Origin: Oscillatoria sp. FACHB-1407
GTDB taxonomy: Bacteria > Cyanobacteriota > Cyanobacteriia > Elainellales > Elainellaceae
Assembly: GCF_014697545.1 (NCBI RefSeq)
Contig: NZ_JACJSA010000001.1
Span: forward strand, 434,001-498,000
Reading direction: 5' to 3'
DNA length: 64,000 bases
How positions within the stretch are numbered: position 1 is the first letter of the stretch; each line of letters begins with the position of its first letter. The notes under the pieces are model-generated. The model did not search any database. It saw nothing but the letters and a program-made list of their open reading frames with translations, and had not been told where the DNA came from. This document shows positions 26,022 to 34,894 of the stretch, piece by piece. Position numbers and translations under genes: made by a program.

Positions 26022-27962
26022 GTGAATCCATTTCAGTCGCCCTCACACCCAATTTGCCAATCTGCTACCCACTCTAGCTCCAACCCACCCTCCGGAAGAC
26101 ACTTGCCACAGTGGCGATCGCCACTACAGCAGTGGATCACTAGTTTTGTCTCTGGGTTGGTGCTGACGATGAGTTGGGGAATGGCATCTCCAACAGTTGC
26201 GGCTGAAAAGGTGGCAGTGCGGTTTGGTCCGGTTCAACAGTCGGTCGCGATCGCCGACCTCGAACATTTTGCCAAAACAGGTGAGATCTCCCCCTCGCTG
26301 CGGTTTTATGCTCCGTTTCTCAATGCAGAGGTGCAGCAGGCACTCAATAGTCGGCTACAACTCGACCCCCAGGTAGGCGACGAGTTGGTTGCTGATTTGC
26401 TCAATTCCTCTGCTGGCGAACGCTTGCTCAACACGCTGCAACTAGTGATTTCAGACAGCGAGCCAGAACAACTCAATGCTGCCCTGATTGCAGCAACTCA
26501 ACAACCGGATGGTTTGAGTGTGCTGGGTTTTTTACAAGCTTATCCAGCGGAGACGGTGACGATTGAGGGGAGTTCGGCGATCGCCCTCGCCTCGCAAATG
26601 AATCTACCCTACTGGCAAAGTCAGGCACTCAGTTCGGTGCTGGAGCGTGAATTGACCGTGTCCGTTGACCCGGCTACTACTGCTGCAACGGCATCTCCCA
26701 TCCCAACTGACTTTGATCCCAGCCTTGCGGGTAACCAGTGGGTGCGCCAACAAACCTTGATGTTTCGCGACTACAATCGCAGCCGCACTATTCCCGTTGA
26801 TTTGTATTGGAGCCGTCGCACAACGGGTCCCCTGGTGGTGTTGTCCCACGGGTTTGGAGCCGATCGCCGCTTTTTGGGCTACCTGGCACATCATCTCGCC
26901 TCTCATGGGTTTGCTGTCGCTGCCCTGGAGCACCCCGCCAGCAACGTCACCTGGTTGACCGAAATTACAGCAGGGCAGTCCTCCCCTGAGGGGTTTAGCG
27001 ATATCCTGCCCGCAAGCGAGTTTATCGATCGCCCCCAGGATGTCACCTTTTTGTTAAACGAGCTAGAACGGCTCAACCGCCATTCCACCATCCTGCGGGG
27101 CAAGCTCAACACCGATCAGGTGGTAGTGTTGGGGCACTCCCTGGGTGGCTACACAGCTCTAGCTCTGGCAGGGGCAGAACTCGATCTCGATCGCCTGCGT
27201 CAGTTTTGTGACAGCCTGGGAGCCGTAGGGCTGTCTCCGGCAGATTGGCTGCAATGCACCGCAACTGACTTACCCGAAACAGGTCGCCTCAACCTGCGAG
27301 ACGAACGAGTGGTGCAGGTAATTGCCCTCAACCCAGTGATTGGGCATTTGTTTAATGATGAAAGCCTGCGCCATCTTTCAACCCCCATCATGATTCTCTC
27401 TGGCACTGATGACGCCATTACTCCAGCGGTGAGTCAGCAATTGCTGCCCTTTGCTCAGTTGCAATCCCCTAAATATCTATTAACGGCGATCGGTGGCACC
27501 CATCTCAGCATTGGGGACCCAGCTAATTTGAACTATGCCCTCACCAACAGTCTCTTCGTTCGAGAGCGTCCTGGAGAGGAGACAGAAGCCCTGCGCTATC
27601 TCCTCCGAGCCACCAGTCTGGCGTTTATTAAGCAACTCACCCCAGAAGCAGAGCGGTATAGACCCTTTTTAACCTCTGCCTATGCTCAGTCTTTTTCAAC
27701 TCCAACGCTGCAACTACGTCTCAACTCAGAGTTACCCCCTAATCTGTCTAACTGGCTCAAAATGGCAGCCCTGCCATTGGAACAACTCGTCTCCAGTTCA
27801 TTGCAAAAGCAATCAAACGCACAATTGCACGCCCAAAACGACTCCAATTTTTATGAGTTACTAAAGCGGCTACCCGTGGTGATGTTTATTCTGCCGGGGA
27901 ATTTCTCACTGTTGAGAAATCAGTTATCTAAGCCCAATCGCCGCAAAAAGCAGGAAAAATAG
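26022..27962 (+). CDS. DUF1400-alpha/beta hydrolase, exported
   Basis: The 646-residue protein has a signal-like segment near 40-61 (WITSFVSGLVLTMSWG). A DUF1400 domain follows at about 60-195 (VAVRFGPVQQSVAIADLEHF, SLRFYAPFLNAEV). The alpha/beta hydrolase domain then shows GPLVVLSHGFGADRRFLGYL and the nucleophile elbow GHSLGG with Ser373. Asp463 or Asp464 (SGTDDAITPA) and His494 (GGTHLSI) complete a likely triad. This pairing is common in cyanobacteria, and the hydrolase resembles platelet-activating-factor acetylhydrolase-type enzymes, so a lipid or ester substrate in the periplasm is likely. GTG 26022 is the start. Confidence 0.88.
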   Translation: MNPFQSPSHPICQSATHSSSNPPSGRHLPQWRSPLQQWITSFVSGLVLTMSWGMASPTVAAEKVAVRFGPVQQSVAIADLEHFAKTGEISPSLRFYAPFLNAEVQQALNSRLQLDPQVGDELVADLLNSSAGERLLNTLQLVISDSEPEQLNAALIAATQQPDGLSVLGFLQAYPAETVTIEGSSAIALASQMNLPYWQSQALSSVLERELTVSVDPATTAATASPIPTDFDPSLAGNQWVRQQTLMFRDYNRSRTIPVDLYWSRRTTGPLVVLSHGFGADRRFLGYLAHHLASHGFAVAALEHPASNVTWLTEITAGQSSPEGFSDILPASEFIDRPQDVTFLLNELERLNRHSTILRGKLNTDQVVVLGHSLGGYTALALAGAELDLDRLRQFCDSLGAVGLSPADWLQCTATDLPETGRLNLRDERVVQVIALNPVIGHLFNDESLRHLSTPIMILSGTDDAITPAVSQQLLPFAQLQSPKYLLTAIGGTHLSIGDPANLNYALTNSLFVRERPGEETEALRYLLRATSLAFIKQLTPEAERYRPFLTSAYAQSFSTPTLQLRLNSELPPNLSNWLKMAALPLEQLVSSSLQKQSNAQLHAQNDSNFYELLKRLPVVMFILPGNFSLLRNQLSKPNRRKKQEK

Positions 27963-28061
27963 ATCGTCACTCCCTGTGCCAACTCCCAACTCCTTCTGAC
28001 CTCCACCTTCCGCCTTTTGGTATATTTGCTCTTATTCACTGACCTAACAGGGAGGTCTACT

Positions 28062-28526
28062 GTGAATCTTTTAGACACTGTTCAAAGCCAACCTGCTTAT
28101 ATTTTGTGGTTGTTGGCAGGGTTGATGTTTTTAGGCATTGCGATGCTGGCGTTTGAGCCGACGATTGTCGCGTTTGGCTTTGCTGCTATCATCACGGGGA
28201 TCGCGGCTATTTCAGTGAGAGAGTTTAGTATTCAATTGCTGATTTGGGGCGTTTTGAGCGTGTCGCTGGCGATCGTGCTACGGGGATTTGTCCCCCGACA
28301 CTCTAAGGATTTGGGACCTGTGACCCAGGCATCGGTATCTCAAACCATTCCCCCCGGAGGCGTGGGGGAGGTCACCTATGAGGGGTCTTATTGGACTGCC
28401 CGCTGTCAGATCTCAGATGTGGCGATCGCCGTTGGGCAAATCGTGCAAGTAGTGGGGCGACAGGGCAACACTCTGATTGTTCTGCCAACTCAATCCCCCA
28501 ATGACACGTATAATCGGACAGCTTAA
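28062..28526 (+). CDS. NfeD-family membrane protein
   Basis: The 154-residue protein has three hydrophobic segments (YILWLLAGLMFLGIAMLA, IVAFGFAAIITGIAAI, LLIWGVLSVSLAIVL) and a C-terminal OB-fold-like domain with GGVGEVTYEGSYWTARCQ and VGQIVQVVGRQGNTLIV. GTG 28062, preceded by GGGAGG at 28049-28054, is a better start than the TTG at 28017. NfeD proteins partner with slipins to hold membrane microdomains and control membrane proteases. The slipin gene follows after 108 bases, as expected for such a pair. Confidence 0.9.
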   Translation: MNLLDTVQSQPAYILWLLAGLMFLGIAMLAFEPTIVAFGFAAIITGIAAISVREFSIQLLIWGVLSVSLAIVLRGFVPRHSKDLGPVTQASVSQTIPPGGVGEVTYEGSYWTARCQISDVAIAVGQIVQVVGRQGNTLIVLPTQSPNDTYNRTA

Positions 28527-28634
28527 GCTACATTTAAAGTCAACAGTCAGATTAAAATCAAATCGCTAGATTAGTAGTACAAAGCATTTGCTTCAAGTTA
28601 GGCAAAACCTGGTTTTAACAGGATATATCTGCTT

Positions 28635-29477
28635 ATGATAGAGTCCATCTTCGCCGCGATCGCCCTTCTAATCATTGGTTACACCGTCGGCTCCGTCAAA
28701 ATTATCAATCAGGGTAACGAAGCCTTAGTGGAGCGATTGGGGCGTTATCATCGCAAACTCGTGCCCGGGTTAAACTTTATCGTTCCCTTCTTAGACACAA
28801 TCGTTTTAGAAGAGTCGATGCGGGAACGAGTACTCGACACGCAACCGCAGGAAGCCATTACCAAAGACAACGTATCCGTGACGGTGGATGCGGTGATGTA
28901 TTGGCGGATTTTGCAGTTAGAACGCACCTACTACGCGGTTGAAGATGTCGAAGAGGCACTGCGAAACCTGGTGACAACGACTCTGCGATCGGAGATTGGG
29001 CGAATGCAACTGGCGCAAACCTTTTATTCTCGCTCTGAAATCAACCATGCTTTGCTGCAACAACTTGACGATGCCACCGCAACCTGGGGTGTGAAAGTCA
29101 CGCGGGTTGAAGTGGAAAACATCTCTCCCGCCAAGTCAGTGTTGGATGCGATGGAGTTGGAACGAGCCGCAGAAAGTAAGAAGAAAGCGGCAATTTCTGA
29201 AGCGGAAGGTAAAAAACGGGCAGCGATCGAAGAGGCAGAAGGTACAGTGCAATCGATGAAAATGATCTCGGAGGCACTCAGAGCACAGTCTAACAGTCAG
29301 GATATTCTTCGCTATCTGGTTGCTCAACGCTACGTCGAGGCTAACTATCGCCTGGGCGAAAGCACCAACTCCAAAATCATCTTTATGGATCCTAAAGCCT
29401 TGACGGAAGCTCTGGGCGAATTGATGAATGACCCAAGCACAGAGCACAACAACAATAGCAAGCAAGGGAATGAATGA
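28635..29477 (+). CDS. SPFH-domain slipin (stomatin/QmcA-like)
   Basis: The 280-residue protein has an N-terminal membrane helix (SIFAAIALLIIGYTVGSV). Its SPFH core shows EALVERLGRYHRKLVPGLNF, TVDAVMYWRI and LRSEIGRMQL. A coiled coil follows (ELERAAESKKKAAISEAEGK, repeated Ala-Glu-Gly-Lys units). The C-terminal part DILRYLVAQRYVEAN fits paraslipins. It forms large membrane rings with NfeD, whose gene is directly upstream. Its stop codon overlaps the ATG of a short decayed ORF (29474), so a third coupled gene once followed. Confidence 0.92.
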   Translation: MIESIFAAIALLIIGYTVGSVKIINQGNEALVERLGRYHRKLVPGLNFIVPFLDTIVLEESMRERVLDTQPQEAITKDNVSVTVDAVMYWRILQLERTYYAVEDVEEALRNLVTTTLRSEIGRMQLAQTFYSRSEINHALLQQLDDATATWGVKVTRVEVENISPAKSVLDAMELERAAESKKKAAISEAEGKKRAAIEEAEGTVQSMKMISEALRAQSNSQDILRYLVAQRYVEANYRLGESTNSKIIFMDPKALTEALGELMNDPSTEHNNNSKQGNE

Positions 29478-29560
29478 TCGAACCTGACTCATCGCCTTTA
29501 GATGCAGACATCACCCCTGAGCAGATCGATGAACGGCTACAATTTCTGCCGATTTTTGAA
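29474..29560 (+). pseudogene. Remnant ORF coupled to the slipin stop
   Basis: ATG 29474 overlaps the slipin TGA, a classic coupled start. The 28-residue product begins MIEPDSSPLDADITPEQIDE and goes on to LQFLPIFE before TAG. The opening looks like the N-terminus of a longer family (compare DUF6508-type starts, from memory). After the stop, coding character continues only in another frame for about 50 bases. I read this as a truncated or frameshifted gene, not a functional peptide. Confidence 0.45.
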
Positions 29561-29610
29561 TAGCCCGGTCGCAGAGCGATCGCCCAATTCCTGATGCTGA
29601 GCCATGGAAT

Positions 29611-30066
29611 ATGTGTGGCAAAACACTTGCTCACAATTTGGATGCTCTAGATGAGGTCGCCAACCGCTTGAATCTGCAATCCTTAACGCAGATGATCAGC
29701 ACTAGCGAAGAAGATCTGGATGATTTATTAGATGAACCAATAGAGGAACCTCTTGAAGAAGCCTGGTTTTCTCCACAAGTTGGGCTAGCTACCGTCAATG
29801 CACTTAGCGGTTTTGTCAAGGAACATCCTGACCAGTTTGATCAAACTCCTCAGCTACTGGAAGATTTAGCCGGAGTCAAACACTACCTTGAGTTAGCTGG
29901 GCAACGTTTAGTGAGTACTGCTATACCAGACGTTGTGTTAGGGAAATTGGTTACGACAAAGGTAATACCGATTTCATGTTGGATTGTGGCAGATCACTGG
30001 GTAGGGGCGTTTCGCGAAACGCCCTTACGAAATCATGTGCAGCGAAGCCAATTCAAATTGATGTAA
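29611..30066 (+). pseudogene. Truncated conserved gene with repeat-derived ends
   Basis: The ORF gives 151 residues. The middle, about residues 5-95 (AHNLDALDEVANRLNLQSL, AWFSPQVGLATVNALSGFV, LLEDLAGVKHYLELA), resembles small conserved cyanobacterial proteins of about 140 residues that normally have an extra N-terminal segment ahead of this. Here the first part is missing. After residue 100 the frame enters a repeat shared with 31340 (CCAGACGTTGTGTTAG) and then family C repeat. So the last 50 residues, including VIPISCWIVADHWVG, are translated repeat DNA. Confidence 0.5.
29967..30060 (+). repeat. Dispersed repeat family C, copy 2
   Basis: ACCGATTTCATGTTGGATTG, TGGCAGATCACTGGGTAGGG, GCGTTTCGCGAAACGCCC and AATCATGTGCAGCGAAGCC match 15571-15666 nearly base for base. 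It forms the 3' end of the truncated ORF at 29611. Confidence 0.85.
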
Positions 30067-30139
30067 GGTTGGCAATACCCACCCTACACAACGAGTTTTC
30101 AGATAGATTCTGAGGATCGTGGATTTAATCAATCCGTAA

Positions 30140-30234
30140 ATAGTAGGGACGAGAGCAGATCAATCGGCATCCTACAGGGGATTTGACGACAAAACCCGCC
30201 CCTACCCGATATCGAACTTATTCAATTTCCGTTT
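30140..30234 (-). repeat. Dispersed repeat family D, copy 2
   Basis: On the minus strand it reads GGAAATTGAATAAGTTCG, GGGTAGGGGCGGGTTTTGTC and GTCAAATCCCCTGTAGGAT, as in 6207-6300. It abuts the stop codon of the cpcL-type gene. Confidence 0.65.
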
Positions 30235-30999
30235 CTAAGGGGTTGCACCACCAGAAACACTTGAAATCAGGAACAACAAGAAAACAACGACAGAGCTAGC
30301 GATCAGCACAGCAGAAACATTAGCCCAGTTAGCACGCTGCAAAAAGGTTTCCAGGTCAAATCGCTCAAACTGAGTAAACAAGCCATCGGCTCCCGGTCCT
30401 GTCCATCCGCCTCTGTAGCTGACTTTAGGTAACCTGTCACGATAATCCGCACCATAACGCGCCATGCGAGCAAAGGGTAGATCCCCCTGAATCCGCTGGG
30501 GTAGGATGCGTCGCCGCTGAAAAGGAACTGTGTTGTCTCCAAAGGTTGCTTGATATTCCTCGCTGTTGAGCAGGTCATCAATGAACCCATTCAACCCTTT
30601 GGTTGCAAGCACAATCGACCATGCCAGTTTCTCGCGATCGCTGTAAACCTCACGCCCCAGTATGCGTTGGATACACATTTGTACGAACCGATAATTATTG
30701 TTGGTGTTGTAATTGTGCGATCGAAACACCTCTGACGTTGCCAACCCACGAATGAACTTCTTAACCGTGATTTGACCTGCTCTGAGTTGAGACTCTAAGG
30801 CAACTTGACGGCTGCTTGCTGTCATTTGTTGTTCATTAAAAATTTGTCGGTAAGCTGCCGTAATAAGGACATCCAGATCTGAAGGAGACGATAGGCTATC
30901 GGTGGTAAAAATTCTGGGCTGTTCATCTCCCGGAACCTCAAAACCTGCTACTCGTTGATTTTGAGAGGAAGGGACATACTCTAGTAAAGGAATAGTCAT
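30235..30999 (-). CDS. cpcL: Phycobilisome rod-core linker, membrane type (CpcL/CpcG2)
   Basis: The 254-residue protein starts [17 protein letters not shown], as CpcG linkers do. A Pfam-type linker domain spans about residues 40-190 ([56 protein letters not shown]). The C-terminus at about 228-248 is a strong membrane helix ([20 protein letters not shown]). A C-terminal transmembrane helix marks CpcL (CpcG2), which builds core-less, rod-only phycobilisomes that attach to the thylakoid and feed photosystem I. CpcG1-type linkers lack it. No other phycobilisome genes are adjacent. The gene is flanked downstream by repeat D. Confidence 0.93.
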   Translation of the reverse strand: MTIPLLEYVPSSQNQRVAGFEVPGDEQPRIFTTDSLSSPSDLDVLITAAYRQIFNEQQMTASSRQVALESQLRAGQITVKKFIRGLATSEVFRSHNYNTNNNYRFVQMCIQRILGREVYSDREKLAWSIVLATKGLNGFIDDLLNSEEYQATFGDNTVPFQRRRILPQRIQGDLPFARMARYGADYRDRLPKVSYRGGWTGPGADGLFTQFERFDLETFLQRANWANVSAVLIASSVVVFLLFLISSVSGGATP

Positions 31000-31339
31000 A
31001 GATTATTTCTCACTCCTGTTGCGAGTTCAAAAATGCCAACTTTACAGCAGCCAAAAAGATGGTTAGAAAGGAGTACAGAAGTAAGGCTCTGTCAGGCGCG
31101 ATCGCGACACACCCCGTTGTCCTAACCAGGTCGATGGTTACTGTTTTGATGGTTACGGTATGCCTATGGGTAAATTAAATAGGCATAGCCATTCGAGCAA
31201 TAAACAAAGTGCTGATTTTAATCTGGGTTGATTATTCCAAGTCAATTTATAAACTTGGATAAACTCCAGAGTAGAGGATTTAGTTAACCTCCTTTCTGAG
31301 GGTTAATAATCTGTAATTCGGCTAAGATAGCTCTGGCTT
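31000..31339. other. Promoter region of cpcL and cyclophilin genes
   Basis: The two genes are divergent, and this 340-base gap should hold both promoters. AGGAGTG at 31009-31016 on the minus strand lies 10-17 bases before the cpcL start. No repeat family other than the 40-base block shared with 29926 (from 31340 on) is evident. The stretch 31170-31290 is AT-rich. Confidence 0.5.
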
Positions 31340-32770
31340 ATGCCAGACGTTGTGTTAGTGAGATTGGTTATGACAATTGCGGTGATTCCCATCTCTGACT
31401 TCGTGGTTAGAGAAGCTGAAACCAGAGCCGTTAACCTCTTTAATAATTTTGACGATCCGCGCACGACCGGATTGGTAGCACGGTTTGAACTGTACAACAC
31501 TGCTTTTGCGGGTGGGGTCACTCAGGTATTGCTATTTGACCAGGCAGGCGCAGGGGCACCGCTCACCGTGCAGAATTTTCGCAACTACGTCAACGACGGT
31601 GACTACACCAACTCCATCATTCATCGGTCAGTACCGGGATTTGTCGTTCAGGGAGGTGGGTTTACTGTCAATGGACTCAGTACCGTCCTGGCACAAAATC
31701 CTAACAGTGGTGCAGCGGCGATCGGAGTGATTCCGACAGATCCCCCCGTGCCGAATGAGTTTGGTGCCAACCGCTCGAACGTGAGAGGTACGATCGCCAT
31801 GGCAAAGTTGGGCAATGATCCAAACAGTGCCACTAGCCAATGGTTCTTTAACTTGGCGGATAACTCAGGTGGAGGTCCCAGCTTAGACAGCCAAAACGGC
31901 GGGTTTACGGTGTTTGGTCAGGTGTTAGGAGCATCTGATCTGGCAGTGCTCGATGCGATCGCCACTGCTCCTCAGTTCAATGGAGTTAGCTTCTTCGGTC
32001 AATCTGCATTTACCAATTTGCCTTTGACCAATTTTAATCCTCCCACAACACCCGTCAATTCACTGACCGACGACAATTTCATTCGCTATCGCAGCATCAC
32101 TATTTCTCGGTTTAATGAGTTGCAATTTGAGATTGTCAACAACTCAAACCCTGGCTTAGTCAATGCCAGCATCAGCAACAATCAACTGCTGCTGAGTGCG
32201 GCAACAGGTCAACGGGGAACGGCTACTCTGACTGTCCGCGCTACCAATCTGCTAGGAGAAACAATAGAAGACACCTTTTCAGTTGGCATTGGTAACACAC
32301 CTACAGCAGCGGCTGACATCTTGGAAGGAACCACTGGCAATGATGTGCTTAATGGATTGAGTGGTAACGATCGCATTTCAGGACTGAGCGGTAGCGATCG
32401 CCTGCTTGGCCTAACTGGATCAGACACGTTGTTGGGTGGCGCAGGGAACGATACGTTGCAGGGTGGCGTTGGCAACGATGTTATGGATGGCGGGATTGGC
32501 AACGACCGCATTGAAGGGGGCGCAGGTAGAGACCGGATTACCACTGGAGCAGGACGAGACACCATCGCCGTTGGTCTGCGAGAGGGAGTAGACACCGTCC
32601 GAGACTTCAGTGATCGGCGCGATCGCATTGACCTGACAGGACGATTATCTTTTGGGCAACTCACAATTCGACAAAGTGGCAGAAATGCTCTCGTTGGAGT
32701 GGGTGGAACTACGCTTTTAGTGCTGCAAAACGTTAATGCTGACACGCTAACTCGAGCAGATTTTATTTAG
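31340..32770 (+). CDS. Cyclophilin-type prolyl isomerase with RTX repeats
   Basis: The 476-residue protein has a cyclophilin domain at about residues 35-230: VLLFDQAGAGAPLTVQNF, IIHRSVPGFVVQGGGFTVNG, GTIAMAKLGNDPNSATSQWF and GGFTVFGQVLGASDLAV. A short middle domain follows. Then come hemolysin-type calcium-binding nonapeptides (GGAGNDTLQGGVGNDVMDG, GGIGNDRIEGGAGRDRI) and a C-terminal part ending NADTLTRADFI, as in type I secreted RTX proteins. It is probably secreted without a classical signal and acts at the cell surface or outside. The first 15 residues derive from a block also found at 29926-29965, so the native start may have been replaced. Confidence 0.88.
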   Translation: MPDVVLVRLVMTIAVIPISDFVVREAETRAVNLFNNFDDPRTTGLVARFELYNTAFAGGVTQVLLFDQAGAGAPLTVQNFRNYVNDGDYTNSIIHRSVPGFVVQGGGFTVNGLSTVLAQNPNSGAAAIGVIPTDPPVPNEFGANRSNVRGTIAMAKLGNDPNSATSQWFFNLADNSGGGPSLDSQNGGFTVFGQVLGASDLAVLDAIATAPQFNGVSFFGQSAFTNLPLTNFNPPTTPVNSLTDDNFIRYRSITISRFNELQFEIVNNSNPGLVNASISNNQLLLSAATGQRGTATLTVRATNLLGETIEDTFSVGIGNTPTAAADILEGTTGNDVLNGLSGNDRISGLSGSDRLLGLTGSDTLLGGAGNDTLQGGVGNDVMDGGIGNDRIEGGAGRDRITTGAGRDTIAVGLREGVDTVRDFSDRRDRIDLTGRLSFGQLTIRQSGRNALVGVGGTTLLVLQNVNADTLTRADFI

Positions 32771-32792
32771 GGCAGGGTGCAAGAGCTTTGAT

Positions 32793-32852
32793 CCGTTCGG
32801 TGACCTCACGTTCGATGACCTCAGTAACAGCGTGAGTGGTGCAACCGAACGG
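32793..32852 (+). repeat. Sixty-base two-tier inverted repeat
   Basis: Outer arms CCGTTCGGT (32793-32801) and ACCGAACGG (32844-32852) are perfect complements. Inner arms CTCACG (32805-32810) and CGTGAG (32831-32836) also pair. It lies 22 bases after the cyclophilin stop and could end that transcript or be a mobile palindromic element. Confidence 0.55.
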
Positions 32853-33451
32853 TGGAGCTTCTGTTTGGGGCTTTGCCCCTGCACCTTAACCTAATGTTAG
32901 TTAGCTTTACAGAAAATTTAAGAAATAGTTAACTGCTCTCAGTAATTACCGCAAAAGTTAACGCATTCCTTGTTTTAGAAGCTTTATGTATGAGAAGGAG
33001 CAGTTTGGTTGCTCTTCATCAATCCAACCTTACCGCTTGAAGCTTCTTATTCCTTCAGAAGCCCCAAAACATGGCTACACGGCGTCTTGAGCCTTTTGAG
33101 GTTGCTTTGAAGGTCGCTTTCATAAGATCCATGTGCGGGTTAATACAACCGGATCATTATGTAAATATTTGGTTAAGCTCTGGAAAAATGGATCGTATTT
33201 TTTCGTAGTTAATTTATTGTTTCCACAGAGGGTATTAACCCGATGGAATTGACAAGACGGTTGAGCAAAACCCAATTACATTTCTCTATCGCTATTAGAT
33301 TTCTCTTTATCTGTTGGTTGTAGTGTTTAGCGTAAGGGTATAACTCTATCCACCTGTTTTAACAGTCATAAAAGTTACTATAACCCTCTTTAATCACGTT
33401 GGATGGAGAGTATTTTTCCGAAAACCTTCTAGCTTCTAGCTAGGAATGTAC

Positions 33452-33540
33452 TTATGGAGGCTCTGCCTCCAACCGTTGCTTTAGGAGGCAGAGCCTCCGT
33501 CACTCCATTTCCAAGCTCCTGCTTGGAAACAAGGTCTGTA
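33452..33540 (+). repeat. Cluster of three short hairpins
   Basis: GGAGGC-TCT-GCCTCC (33456-33470), GGAGGC-AGA-GCCTCC (33484-33498) and TTTCCAAGC-TCCT-GCTTGGAAA (33508-33529) are each perfect. The order GGAGGCAGAGCCTCC then a second hairpin is a common intergenic element of filamentous cyanobacteria, as I recall. Confidence 0.75.
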
Positions 33541-33664
33541 TGAGATTTGTTTACAAAGAGAGTGACAGAAGAGGGATAAGCCGCAGCGATCGCACTCGTT
33601 GAGGAAGCCATTTATCACAGCAAAATCATTGTTTATTAATTAACCTTACAGAGGTTATTTTGTC

Positions 33665-34666
33665 ATGAATTACTCTAAGCCTCGTGTCAGCATTGGTATG
33701 CCCGTTTATAACGGTGAACGATTTATCAAACAAGCTTTAGACTCACTTTTAGCTCAAACTTTTACTGATTTTGAACTCATTATTTCAGATAACGCTTCTA
33801 CTGATGGAACAGAAGCTATTTGCAGGAAGTATGCTGCAAAGGATTCAAGAATCCGTTATTACCGCAACCTTCAAAACATTGGTGGGACTCGTAATTTCAA
33901 TCAAGCTTTTCATTTAGCTCGCGGAGAATACTTCAAGTGGGCGGCTCACGATGATGTGTGTGAACCAACTTTTTTAGAACGTTGTATCGAAGTTCTCGAC
34001 AAAGATCCGTCTATTGTTTTGTGCCATTCCAAAACAGTTGTGATTGATCACACAAACAGACACATCCTTAATAAAATGCTTGATCCAGCGCGAAATCTTG
34101 ATTCGATCAAGCCATCAAAGCGATATCACAATATCTTAATCAAAACGTTTTGGAGCTATGAGGCGTTTGGGTTAATTCGTGCGGATGTTCTACGGAAAAC
34201 CTGCCTGCATGGTAGTTATCACGGCTCCGATCGCGTTTTATTAGCAGAATTGAGTTTGCGAGGTCGGTTTGCTGAAATTCCAGAGACGCTATTTTTGAGA
34301 CGGTGTCACCCTAATCAAGGCAGTAGCTTAAAGTCTAAAAAGGCACGTAATTCCTGGCTCAATCCACAAAACAGCATTAAAGCCCTTCGCCTACCAATCC
34401 TTCGCGGTACGATTGGCTACTTTGGAGCTATCTTTAAAGCTCCTTTAACCTTGCAAGAGAGAGTAGATGCCCTACAGGTTCTCTCACAATATCTGTTTAA
34501 GTCTTGCAAGTTGAAGATACAGCGAATAAGGCGCAAATCTAAAAAGACTTACAAGGATGTTCAAAGCAGTAGCGTTTTGCAAAAGCAAGAAACTGTACTG
34601 GTAGAATCACAATCAGATTATGTTCAAGTTAATCCTATTCAGGTTAATCCTGCTGAGGTTAATTAA
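33665..34666 (+). CDS. Family 2 glycosyltransferase, low-GC
   Basis: The 333-residue protein starts RVSIGMPVYNGERFIKQALD, with LIISDNASTDGTEAICRKYA and FKWAAHDDVCEPTFLERCIE giving the nucleotide-sugar and metal sites. The C-terminal region is basic, and the last 20 residues are a small repeat (VQVNPIQVNPAEVN) that is also visible in the DNA. The gene is visibly poorer in GC and in HIP1 sites than its neighbours. Together with the long empty flanks, this suggests recent acquisition. The likely job is adding one sugar to a surface polysaccharide. No partner genes are adjacent. Confidence 0.85.
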   Translation: MNYSKPRVSIGMPVYNGERFIKQALDSLLAQTFTDFELIISDNASTDGTEAICRKYAAKDSRIRYYRNLQNIGGTRNFNQAFHLARGEYFKWAAHDDVCEPTFLERCIEVLDKDPSIVLCHSKTVVIDHTNRHILNKMLDPARNLDSIKPSKRYHNILIKTFWSYEAFGLIRADVLRKTCLHGSYHGSDRVLLAELSLRGRFAEIPETLFLRRCHPNQGSSLKSKKARNSWLNPQNSIKALRLPILRGTIGYFGAIFKAPLTLQERVDALQVLSQYLFKSCKLKIQRIRRKSKKTYKDVQSSSVLQKQETVLVESQSDYVQVNPIQVNPAEVN

Positions 34667-34699
34667 ACCAATAGCACTGATGTAAAAGGAATGGTTTTG

Positions 34700-34740
34700 A
34701 GGAAAGAATGTGTTGCAACCAATGGGACACATTCTTTCCT
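34700..34740 (+). terminator. Perfect 14-base-pair hairpin after glycosyltransferase
   Basis: AGGAAAGAATGTGT (34700-34713) and ACACATTCTTTCCT (34727-34740) are exact complements around a 13-base loop. It begins 34 bases after the stop of the preceding gene. A T run is missing, so it may be an RNA-stabilising or non-canonical terminator hairpin. Confidence 0.6.
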
Positions 34741-34894
34741 GTATCAGTTCTAAAGCGATCGTGAAACCTACTCTTTCATTCGTCATTCATCATTTGTGTA
34801 TGATTAGCAACAATCGACTATTGACCAATGACAAATGACCACTGACCATATCTCAGACTTCTTCACGAATTAGATAGGATGGCTATAGTATTTT

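Larger units (their letters stand above)
32771..33664. other. 890-base gene-free stretch
   Basis: It holds an inverted repeat (32793-32852), a family A-like GGGGCTTTGCCCC hairpin (32877-32889 region) and a hairpin cluster at 33452-33540. The rest (32900-33450) is AT-rich with no credible ORF. The promoter of the glycosyltransferase gene must lie near its right end. Confidence 0.6.

Noticed and set aside
30149-30165. GGGACGAGAG resembling part of a guanidine riboswitch
   Set aside because: The rest of the fold is absent and the segment belongs to repeat family D, not to the 5' region of a guanidine gene.
33429-33611. 60-residue minus-strand ORF
   Set aside because: It is built from the GGAGGC hairpin repeats and has no coding features.
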